From Chloroflexota bacterium (GTDB taxonomy: Bacteria > Chloroflexota > Anaerolineae > Anaerolineales > UBA4823): a DNA stretch of 64,000 nucleotides. The translations under genes were made by a program, and so were the position numbers. Below, piece after piece: positions 1-6,812 of the stretch. Under the pieces are notes generated by a model. The model saw nothing but the letters and a program-made list of their open reading frames with translations, did no database searches and was not told the origin of the DNA. The stretch covers positions 62,001-126,000 of the forward strand of contig JAJUJL010000009.1 in NCBI GenBank assembly GCA_029265355.1. Reading direction: 5' to 3'. Positions within the stretch are counted from its first letter, which is position 1. Each line of letters opens with the position of its first letter.

Positions 1-291
1 CAGCTTCACAGGATGGGTATCGATATGCCTGGAAACCTGGCGTGAATTATACCGGTCGATGTCAAAATCCTCTGACACACCCTTCCCATCCTCGAGAATA
101 TTCTTGATCAGGTCCTCTATGCCTGCTTCTGCAGTGACAAAATGCGCCAATAGCTGGCGAATATTCCAGGTTTCACCGTCCGCGTAAACCGCCTTCTCCC
201 AATCTTTGGGTTCAAGCTGGGCGAAGATGGTCACCGTCTTTTCTCCCTCTATCCGTAGGCGCTCGCTTAAGGACTGTGGAGTGTCCGGCAT
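1..291 (-). CDS. DinB-like four-helix protein, partial (C-terminus beyond window)
   Basis: The minus frame opens with ATG at 291 and stays open to the window edge, giving 97 residues of the N-terminal half. The segment W-N-I-R-Q-L-L-A-H followed by an acidic residue matches the DinB/maleylpyruvate-isomerase-like fold, where this histidine is one of three ligands of a divalent metal. In that family the proteins are often thiol-dependent transferases or remain of unknown function, so no reaction is assigned. The start is supported by a TAGGAG ribosome site that overlaps the stop codon of the upstream rhodanese, so the two are probably co-translated. Residues 60-97 are acidic and unremarkable. 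The two other metal ligands would lie outside the window, so activity cannot be judged. Confidence 0.7.
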   Translation of the reverse strand, partial: MPDTPQSLSERLRIEGEKTVTIFAQLEPKDWEKAVYADGETWNIRQLLAHFVTAEAGIEDLIKNILEDGKGVSEDFDIDRYNSRQVSRHIDTHPVKL

Positions 292-300
292 GTGGATCTC

Positions 301-765
301 CTATGGCTCTGCGGGGTATCCCGCATTTACCCAGGCAAGGAAACCACCCTTTAATGGAGTTACATTTTCGAAGCCATTTTGGATCAGGTAAAGCGCCGCA
401 CGGGCACTTGTCTCTTCCGCAGGTCAGGTTCAGTAAGTGATGATCCAGGTTTGAGGATCGAGCTCTGCTATACGATCCGGTAGCTGCTCGATGGGTATAG
501 ATAAGGCGCCGGGAACGTGTCGCGATGCGTAAGACTGGGCGTCGCGCACATCCAGAAATAAGGCGCTACCAGCCTGATAGGCCGCCAAAGCATCCTCCAA
601 CGAGATGCGCGGCACACTTTCCACGGACTCGGCTGCTGGTAAAGGTGTGGGCGTGGCTTGCGGCGTAAAAATTCCAGGGACAACCAGGGACACTATCGCG
701 CCCAGGAAGAGCAGGCTGCCAGCCGCCATCAAGATGAGGGGTACGGGGTTTTTCTTCTTTCGCAT
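301..765 (-). CDS. membrane-anchored rhodanese, candidate selenoprotein with two in-frame TGA codons
   Basis: Rhodaneses move sulfane sulfur through a catalytic cysteine persulfide. The frame starts at 765 (GAGG six bases upstream) with a basic N-terminus and one hydrophobic anchor (about residues 8-30), a Pro/Thr linker, then a single rhodanese domain (LFLDVRD, HVPGALSIP). Ordinary translation ends at TGA 430-432, but the same frame continues as Y-[TGA]-T-[TGA]-P-A-E-E-T-S-A-R-A-A and a complete C-terminal half (GFENVTPLKGG, AWVNAGYP) to TAG at 301-303. Many relatives have Y-C-T-C-P there, so both TGA codons (430-432 and 424-426) sit on the two active-site cysteines. Readthrough gives 154 residues, a normal length for an anchored single-domain rhodanese. 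Two nonsense mutations hitting just those codons in an otherwise intact frame is unlikely, so selenocysteine is my preferred reading; a pseudogene or sequencing error is the alternative. The DinB-like gene follows directly. Confidence 0.72.
391..409 (-). promoter_or_regulatory. candidate bacterial SECIS hairpin in the rhodanese mRNA
   Basis: On the mRNA strand AAGUGCC (409-403) can pair with GGCGCUU (397-391), one G-U pair included, closing a five-base loop CGUGC (402-398). The loop begins 21 nucleotides after the second TGA and 27 after the first, within the range of about 16-37 accepted for bacterial SECIS elements. A G lies in the first two loop bases, as expected. This is folding by eye in a GC-rich coding stretch, so chance pairing is possible. 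Confidence 0.4.
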
Positions 766-917
766 CCTGGTCCTCGATTTACAACCTTTCTATAGGCGAA
801 CGAGTTTGACAATGCATGGTCAGCATCATACCATAACAATTCCACCCTCTCGACAAATTGCGCGCAAGACTAAGCGTTTCTTCATCCTGCTGAAAGCTGT
901 CTGAACAGGAAAACCAA

Positions 918-951
918 TTGCCCACGCTGGGCTTGCGCCCAGCGTGGGCAA
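918..951 (-). terminator. hairpin terminator after the proline dehydrogenase gene
   Basis: A perfect 15-bp stem (918-932 with 937-951) around a TTGC loop lies between the stop of the proline dehydrogenase and the rhodanese. On the minus strand it is followed by TTGGTTTT, a modest U-rich run, so it probably ends the upstream transcript and separates the two minus-strand units. Because the stem is symmetric it could also stop readthrough from the other side. Confidence 0.65.
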
Positions 952-979
952 TCCAAATTGTGAAGGAAGGGTAGAGCGC

Positions 980-1942
980 CTATTTGCGGAAGAAATTTGA
1001 GATGAAAAACCACAGATTCGCCGGTCGCTCTGCCAGGCGACGAACAAAGTACGGGTACCATTCGGTGCCAAAGGGCACATACACACGCACCGGGAAGCCC
1101 TCCACGACCAACCTCTCCTGCAAGTCGCGGCGAATACCGTGAAGCATTTGGAATTCCAAAGCTTGCTTTGGGAAATCGATCGACCTCACCAGCGAGCGCG
1201 CATACTCGATGCGCCGTTCATCATGCGTCGCCAGGGCTGGAGGGGGTGGAAATAAGCCATCCGCGCTGACTGGTGGACAGCCCGCCTCCAGGCAAGCCTC
1301 CAGCATAATTCGTGTGAGACGATCGTAATTCGCGTCGACATCCACTTTTTTCGGATATGCCACCTCGGGAGACTCTTTATAAGCCCCTTTGCAAAGGCGA
1401 ATCCGCGCCCCCTGTTGAGCAAAGCGGCGCACATCCGCCTCGCTTCGATACAAATACGCCTGAATTACAATGCCGACATTATCGAAGCCATGCTCGTCGC
1501 GCAGGCTATGGAATATCTCCAGGGTTTTCGCTGCCCAGGCATAATCTTCCATATCTATGCGCACAAAGTTTCGCTTGTCCCTAGCGCTGGTCAAGATCGC
1601 CAGTAAATGACTCCGGCATATAGACTCGTCCAGCGCCAATCCAATTTGCGTCAACTTGATGGAGACATTGGCGCGCACGCCCGCTTGCTGGATCGCCGTG
1701 AACATGTCTAAGATATCTTGGGTGGCTCGCGAGGCTGCCTCGAGATTGTGTGTGTGTTCTCCCAGGTGGTCGAGGGTGGCGTTGATACCTTTTTGATTCA
1801 ATGCGCGCACCACTCGAATAGCATCCTCCAATTTTTCTCCTGCGATGAATCGAGAAGCGGCTCGCCAGGCAAACTGCCAGCGAGTCACAATTTGCCGCGC
1901 CCAGGCGGCCTTGGATAGATAGATCAGAGATGAGCGTAGCAT
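980..1942 (-). CDS. proline dehydrogenase (flavin, TIM-barrel)
   Basis: Oxidises L-proline to 1-pyrroline-5-carboxylate with FAD, passing electrons towards the respiratory chain or quinones; first step of proline breakdown. The 320-residue protein has the monofunctional bacterial length (about 300-320) and lacks the P5C dehydrogenase domain of PutA. Family landmarks are visible: VSIKLTQIG (barrel strand), RIDMEDYA, RLCKGAYKE and the C-terminal YVPFGTEWYPYFVRRLAER segment that contacts substrate. The frame is open further upstream to 1999, but ATG 1942 is preceded by AAGGAG at ideal spacing and removes a nonfamily 19-residue extension. A possible -10 TACAAT lies at 1979-1974 on this strand. 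No P5C dehydrogenase gene is nearby. The gene is divergent from rpoN. Confidence 0.9.
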   Translation of the reverse strand: MLRSSLIYLSKAAWARQIVTRWQFAWRAASRFIAGEKLEDAIRVVRALNQKGINATLDHLGEHTHNLEAASRATQDILDMFTAIQQAGVRANVSIKLTQIGLALDESICRSHLLAILTSARDKRNFVRIDMEDYAWAAKTLEIFHSLRDEHGFDNVGIVIQAYLYRSEADVRRFAQQGARIRLCKGAYKESPEVAYPKKVDVDANYDRLTRIMLEACLEAGCPPVSADGLFPPPPALATHDERRIEYARSLVRSIDFPKQALEFQMLHGIRRDLQERLVVEGFPVRVYVPFGTEWYPYFVRRLAERPANLWFFISNFFRK

Positions 1943-2046
1943 AAATCTCCTTGGTTTCAGAACCCTTAAATTCATTGTAGCATAAAAGCCTTGCGACAAG
2001 AATCAGCACGATACCTGACAAATGACACTTTGCCAGCCCATAATCG

Positions 2047-2062
2047 TGGCACACTTCTTGCA
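2047..2062 (+). promoter_or_regulatory. sigma-54 (-24/-12) promoter of the rpoN operon
   Basis: TGGCAC-N5-TTGCA with the invariant GG and GC 12 bases apart matches the sigma-54 consensus at every conserved position. Its -12 element lies about 35 bases before the rpoN start, so rpoN probably drives its own operon. A TATAAT at 2068-2073 just downstream has no good -35 partner but could give basal sigma-70 expression. Confidence 0.8.
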
Positions 2063-2097
2063 ACTGAGTATAATTAATCCATCAGTCGAGGTTTTGC

Positions 2098-3534
2098 ATG
2101 TTAATTCAATCTCAATCGCCCTCTCTGAGACCGATGACCACGGCGCATCTGGCCCAGACGATGACCTTAATGGGTCTGCCTGCCCAGGAATTGCGTCAGC
2201 GGATTGAAGCAGATGTCGCTTCAAATCCCGCTTTGGAGCTTATCGAACACAAGCGCTGCCCAGGCTGTGGGCGCACACTCCCCGAGGCAGTCGTTTGCCC
2301 GGTTTGCTCAAGACCGAAGACAAACAGCTCTGATGAAGCCATCATCTTTCTTTCACCGCGCGAGGACTTCTTCCCCGGTAGGGTGAGCAGAGATTTGGAT
2401 GAATTACCACAAGACGAGAGATCCGCTGAATACGAGGACCTCGCCAGGTACGTGATGCGCCAGGTTGCGCCAGAGCTATCTCCCCAATACCGCGCTTTGG
2501 CTGCCCACATACTCACCAGCCTGGACGATGATGGACTACTGCGCGTGCCTCTGATCGAATTCTCACGTTATCATCACCTGCCACTTGATGAAATCAAGGA
2601 AGTGCTGCAACTGATCCAGCATGCCGATCCGGTCGGAGTTGGCTCCACCTCGCCGCAGGAAGCCCTGCTGGTGCAGTTAGAAGTTTTAGCAGAAACTCGC
2701 TCCGTACCAAAACTAGCTTCCAGAGCTATCGAACAAGGCATGGATTTGCTCAGCCGCCGGCAGTATGCAGAATTGGCGCGTTTATTAGGAATTTCCACCC
2801 CGCGGGCGAAGGAAATCGCTGTCTTCATCAGCGACAACCTCAATCCCTATCCGGCGCGTGCCCACTGGGGCAGCCAAACCACAGCCCCACAACAAGAGAA
2901 CCAGGTATTCACAACTCCAGACGTGATCATTTCACTGCTGGATAAGTCCCCTGAATCCCCTCTGGTCGTCGAGGTGATTTCGCCGTTTGCCGGTAGATTG
3001 CGCATTAATCCACTCTTTCGGAAAGCGTTGCTCGAGGCGCCAGAAGACCGTCTCCCGCAATGGCAAGAAGATTATGAGCGCGCCATGTTGCTGATCAAGT
3101 GTCTGCAGCAGCGAGATAACACCATCGTGCGCTTAATGCAGCTCTTGGTCAAATTCCAGCGTCAGTTTATTCTTTATGGAGACGCTCACCTGGAACCGAT
3201 GACGCGCGCCAGCCTGGCGAAGAGCCTTGAAGTGCACGAATCGACAATTTCGCGCGCCGTGGCAAACAAAGCGGTGCAATTGCCCAACGGGCATATCATT
3301 TCGTTATCACGTTTCTTCGATCGCAGCCTCCACATCCGCACCGCACTGCGCAAGATCATCGCCCAGGAGACCCATCCCCTAACAGACACAATCATTGTAA
3401 AATTACTGCGTGAGCAAGGCTACTGCGTCGCCCGGCGTACTGTAGCAAAATATCGTGCTATCGAAGGCATCCTGCCGGCGCATCTGCGCGCTCCTTTGGG
3501 AGAGGCGTTGCTTACACAGCCATCCGCTAATTAG
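2098..3534 (+). CDS. rpoN: RNA polymerase sigma-54 factor with inserted zinc ribbon
   Basis: Directs RNA polymerase to -24/-12 promoters and needs an AAA+ activator to open them. The 478 residues show region I (residues 13-49: an HLAQTMTLMGL helix and SNPALEL), a core-binding domain (about 100-290), an HTH region and the RpoN box ARRTVAKYR at 445-453, which reads the -24 element. The glutamine-rich character of region I is weak. Residues 54-70 form C-x2-C-x9-C-x2-C, a zinc-ribbon knuckle in the linker between region I and the core-binding domain, which classical RpoN proteins lack. GAGG precedes the ATG at 2098. A histidine kinase gene starts 20 bases after the stop, and the NtrC-type activator follows. 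A perfect -24/-12 promoter precedes the gene, suggesting autoregulation. Confidence 0.93.
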   Translation: MLIQSQSPSLRPMTTAHLAQTMTLMGLPAQELRQRIEADVASNPALELIEHKRCPGCGRTLPEAVVCPVCSRPKTNSSDEAIIFLSPREDFFPGRVSRDLDELPQDERSAEYEDLARYVMRQVAPELSPQYRALAAHILTSLDDDGLLRVPLIEFSRYHHLPLDEIKEVLQLIQHADPVGVGSTSPQEALLVQLEVLAETRSVPKLASRAIEQGMDLLSRRQYAELARLLGISTPRAKEIAVFISDNLNPYPARAHWGSQTTAPQQENQVFTTPDVIISLLDKSPESPLVVEVISPFAGRLRINPLFRKALLEAPEDRLPQWQEDYERAMLLIKCLQQRDNTIVRLMQLLVKFQRQFILYGDAHLEPMTRASLAKSLEVHESTISRAVANKAVQLPNGHIISLSRFFDRSLHIRTALRKIIAQETHPLTDTIIVKLLREQGYCVARRTVAKYRAIEGILPAHLRAPLGEALLTQPSAN

Positions 3535-3554
3535 TCTGCCTACTCAGGGATAGA

Positions 3555-5552
3555 ATGAGTTTCGCTCCATCGTCGCCCAAGCCTTCCAGGACTAATGAAC
3601 AGTTCAACCAGGCCGAAATGGAGCGATTGGTTGAACTTTTACCCCAGGCTGCGATCTTAGTTAATGGTAAATCACAGCAAGTGCTCCTGGCAAACAACAA
3701 GATTCTGACTCTGAGTGGTTTTTCCCGCCATGAAATGGAGACAGCCCGCCTGTCGGCCATTTTTCAACCGGTCGAGGCCATTGCCAGTTTATTTCAGAGC
3801 GATGCCGAACCTGTATCGCTGGAACTGGAATTGGTGCGTCGCGGTTATCCACCGATAGCGGTCGTGGTAGAAACACGCGTCATCTCCTTAAGGCACAATC
3901 GCTACCTGATTCAGGTCACCTCTAAAGATGAACTGATCCTAAAAAGCGCAGAAGAGCATTGGAAGACGCAAATCTGGGGCTATCTTCAGCAGCTTTCCAG
4001 CGACCTGATCTCGTCGCCCGATTTGCATACCGCCTGGAAGCTAATGCTGCGCTCTGGCCAATTGATCACATCTGCAGACACCCTCGCCATCTACAGCCTG
4101 CAATCAGAAGACCTTGGCTTGCTTCGCACCGTAGCCATTGGTATAGAACTCCCCGAACAACTGCCCACCAGCGATTTGATGCACCTGCGCAATGGGCGTG
4201 TCTGGCAACTCCACCAGCGCTCCCTGGGCATGCTCCATCGCGCAGCCCGGGAAAGAGAAATCTCCTGCCTGGCCAGCGCGCCTCTCGGAAATCAAAAGGG
4301 ATTGACGGGGTTGCTGGTCTTGGGATGGCGTCAGCCCACAGCCCCCCAATCCTGTTTGTCGATGACAAAACTCCTGGCGTTCCTGGCCGATTTGACGTTG
4401 CAAAAATACACACACCGCGATTTGCAACAAGCCATGCTTAACCAAAGCCTGCGCATTGAACAGATCTTCCTCGTGCTTCAAAACGCAATTCACGACAACC
4501 TGGTTGTGCTGGATGCTGCGTTTAAGGTATTATGGCTTAACCGCGCAGCCGAGATTACCCTGGGTTATACATCGCAAGAAGTGGCGGGTCATTCTGGTGA
4601 AAGCATTTTGGTTGGCCCAGACCAACTGGCGCAAGCGTTCGAACTGGCGCGCCAGGGAATTCCAACCGATAACCTCACCGGTCTGCATCTGGTTCGGCGA
4701 GATGGCAACACCTTCCTGGCGCAAATCAGTATTTTGCCCAGCCGTGTCGCTGATCGCCTAGATGCAATCTTGGTGCTCTTCCAAGATTTAAGCGAGGCCG
4801 AGCGTATCCAGGAGCACAGCCGGCAGCTCGAAGATCGGGCGGTGTTGGGTGAAGTGACTGCCGTATTTGCCCATGAAGTCCGCAACCCGATCAATAATAT
4901 CAGCACCGGTTTGCAGTTAATTTCCCTCAACCTGCCGGCGCAGGATCCAAATCAAGAGACTCTTTCGAGGTTACAGCAAGACTGTGACCGCCTGGAAGAA
5001 TTGATGAAATCCGTGCTCGCTTTTTCGCGCCACACAGACTACGTCATGGAACCCCTGGACCTGGGGCAGTTGATCCGTCGTTTGTTGGAGCGAATGCGCC
5101 CTCGGTTAAGTGCAGCCCGGGTGACAGCAGACTTGCAAATCGCAAAAGATTTGCCCGAAATCTCGGGTAACCCGCGCGCCCTTGAGCAAGTGTTTTCAAA
5201 TCTGTTCAACAATGCCATGCAAGCCATGTCCGAAAATGGCGGCACGATGACCGTGAAACTCCGATCGCTAGAGGCATCATCCGGAAGGCGGGTGGTGGAA
5301 ACATCTGTTTCAGACACAGGCCCGGGTATTCCACCAGAAATTCTGGATCGCATCTTCCAGCCCTTCTATACCACCAAGACTGGCGGGACTGGCATTGGCC
5401 TCGCAATCACCAAGCGTATCGTCACCGCACACAAAGGCAATATCCAGGTTCGCAGCATCCCAGGGGCTACGGTATTTACGGTTCAATTCACAGCCTTGCC
5501 CGTACGCCATCATGGTGAAGATGGCAGTCTCTGGAACATTCAGCCAACTTAA
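3555..5552 (+). CDS. cytosolic sensor histidine kinase (PAS-GAF-PAS-HisKA-HATPase), NtrB/AtoS-like
   Basis: Autophosphorylates and should phosphorylate the response regulator encoded next. Order of parts in 665 residues: PAS-like domain (about 20-130), GAF-like domain (about 150-290), second PAS (about 300-420), dimerisation/phosphoacceptor helix with AHEVRNPINN and His440, and an ATPase domain with N-box NNAMQAM, G1 DTGPGIPPE and G2 GTGIGLAI. No membrane segment is visible, so the signal is presumably intracellular (redox, small molecule or protein partner); the ligand cannot be guessed. AGGGA precedes the ATG at a short distance. It lies between rpoN and the activator gene with spacings of about 20 bases, so the three form one operon under the sigma-54 promoter at 2047. 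Confidence 0.9.
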   Translation: MSFAPSSPKPSRTNEQFNQAEMERLVELLPQAAILVNGKSQQVLLANNKILTLSGFSRHEMETARLSAIFQPVEAIASLFQSDAEPVSLELELVRRGYPPIAVVVETRVISLRHNRYLIQVTSKDELILKSAEEHWKTQIWGYLQQLSSDLISSPDLHTAWKLMLRSGQLITSADTLAIYSLQSEDLGLLRTVAIGIELPEQLPTSDLMHLRNGRVWQLHQRSLGMLHRAAREREISCLASAPLGNQKGLTGLLVLGWRQPTAPQSCLSMTKLLAFLADLTLQKYTHRDLQQAMLNQSLRIEQIFLVLQNAIHDNLVVLDAAFKVLWLNRAAEITLGYTSQEVAGHSGESILVGPDQLAQAFELARQGIPTDNLTGLHLVRRDGNTFLAQISILPSRVADRLDAILVLFQDLSEAERIQEHSRQLEDRAVLGEVTAVFAHEVRNPINNISTGLQLISLNLPAQDPNQETLSRLQQDCDRLEELMKSVLAFSRHTDYVMEPLDLGQLIRRLLERMRPRLSAARVTADLQIAKDLPEISGNPRALEQVFSNLFNNAMQAMSENGGTMTVKLRSLEASSGRRVVETSVSDTGPGIPPEILDRIFQPFYTTKTGGTGIGLAITKRIVTAHKGNIQVRSIPGATVFTVQFTALPVRHHGEDGSLWNIQPT

Positions 5553-5575
5553 ATAAATTGGAGATCTATCTACCA

Positions 5576-6751
5576 ATGAGCCATACTGTCATGATCGTTG
5601 ACGATGAAGAAAATGCACGCCTGAATATCAGCTCTTTTCTGTCGGCCCAAGGATATGAAGTCATTGGTGTACCGACGCTTGCCGAGGCGCGCAGCGTCAT
5701 CCAACGTGGCAATGCAGACATCATTCTGCTCGATGTGCAACTCCCAGACGGGTACGGTCCGAATTTATTGGAAGAGACTGCCCGCATGCCGATGCGTCCA
5801 CCCATCATCTTGATCACCGCCTATGGTGATATCGAGATGGCCGTGGAGGCAATGAAAAGCGGCGCTCACGACTTTCTGCAAAAGCCAATTCAATTGGCTC
5901 AACTGGGAAAATCAATCCAACGTGCGCAAGAGATCGTCTCACTCCGCCGTGAAATTGCCCACTTGCGGCAGGCGCAACACCAATCCTTGGATTTCATCAT
6001 TGGCTCAGATCCTGCGGTGCAAGCCGTATATCATCAAGCGCAACGCGCCGCCGCTGCGCAAGTGTCGGTGCTCATTACCGGTGAAACTGGCACTGGCAAA
6101 GAAATCCTGGCGCGCGCCATACACCGCATGGGACCGCGTTCTAATAAGCAAATGATATCGATTAACTGCGCTGCAATCCAGCCAACCATTCTGGAGTCCG
6201 AATTGTTCGGTTATGAAGCCGGGGCATTTACAGGCGCGGATAAGCGCAAAACAGGTTTGATGGAAGTCGCCGATGGCGGCATACTGTTCCTTGACGAAAT
6301 TTCTTCTATGCCGCTCGAGATGCAGGCCAAGTTGCTGCGCGCCCTGGAAGAGCGCGCTTTTCGCCGCGTGGGTGGAACCAACCTGATACGTGTGGATGTG
6401 CAGATCATCGCCGCATCTAACCGTGACTTGCCAACGATGATCAAAGACGGTAAGTTTCGCGAGGATCTCTACTACCGGCTGAAAGTTGTCGATTTGCATT
6501 TGCCCCCTTTGCGTGAGCGCAAGGCTGACATTCCAGAATTAGTGGGCTTATTCATGCGCCAACTCAACCCTGGTATGGGCACGAACATTTACGATATCAC
6601 CCCTCGCGCCATGCAGGCATTGAAAGAGCACCATTGGCCCGGAAACATTCGCGAACTGCGCAATACCATCGAACGTGCCATCCTTTTTTGTGACCAGGCT
6701 TTCATTGATCTGCCTGATTTACCGCCCGACATCCTGCGGAAACCAGCTTAA
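5576..6751 (+). CDS. NtrC-type sigma-54 activator lacking the DNA-binding domain
   Basis: AAA+ ATPase that remodels sigma-54 holoenzyme. Receiver domain (residues 1-120; phosphoacceptor Asp53 in LLDVQLPDG), linker, and AAA+ domain with Walker A GETGTGKE, GAFTGA sigma-54 contact loop, and ILFLDEI Walker B. The protein stops at 391 residues immediately after the AAA+ lid (WPGNIRELRNTIERA); the Fis-type HTH that completes NtrC relatives (about 450-470 residues) is absent and the stop is followed by a terminator, so this is not a frameshift remnant as far as I can see. Like Helicobacter FlgR or chlamydial CtcC it may act from solution without an enhancer. ATG 5576 is chosen over TTG 5558 because the receiver begins there. 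Presumed partner is the upstream kinase. Confidence 0.9.
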   Translation: MSHTVMIVDDEENARLNISSFLSAQGYEVIGVPTLAEARSVIQRGNADIILLDVQLPDGYGPNLLEETARMPMRPPIILITAYGDIEMAVEAMKSGAHDFLQKPIQLAQLGKSIQRAQEIVSLRREIAHLRQAQHQSLDFIIGSDPAVQAVYHQAQRAAAAQVSVLITGETGTGKEILARAIHRMGPRSNKQMISINCAAIQPTILESELFGYEAGAFTGADKRKTGLMEVADGGILFLDEISSMPLEMQAKLLRALEERAFRRVGGTNLIRVDVQIIAASNRDLPTMIKDGKFREDLYYRLKVVDLHLPPLRERKADIPELVGLFMRQLNPGMGTNIYDITPRAMQALKEHHWPGNIRELRNTIERAILFCDQAFIDLPDLPPDILRKPA

Positions 6752-6788
6752 AGCATACGAACGGGAGTGGAGGCCCGTTCGTATGCTT
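6751..6788 (+). terminator. hairpin terminator between convergent units
   Basis: A perfect 15-bp stem (6751-6765 with 6774-6788) and an 8-base loop begins at the last base of the activator stop codon. No U-tract follows on the plus strand. It lies between the sigma-54 operon and the converging lipoprotein gene, so it may serve both directions. Confidence 0.6.
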
Positions 6789-6812
6789 ACTGCCTGTCTC
6801 AATCAACCCGTA

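Noticed and set aside
301-432. Reading the rhodanese as a truncated 111-residue protein or as a pseudogene
   Set aside because: The domain continues in frame past both TGA codons with full family features, and both lie on cysteine positions; kept as candidate selenoprotein with the pseudogene alternative stated.
2068-2073. TATAAT upstream of rpoN as a vegetative promoter
   Set aside because: No acceptable -35 at 16-18 bases upstream, whereas a perfect -24/-12 element overlaps that area. May still give basal expression.
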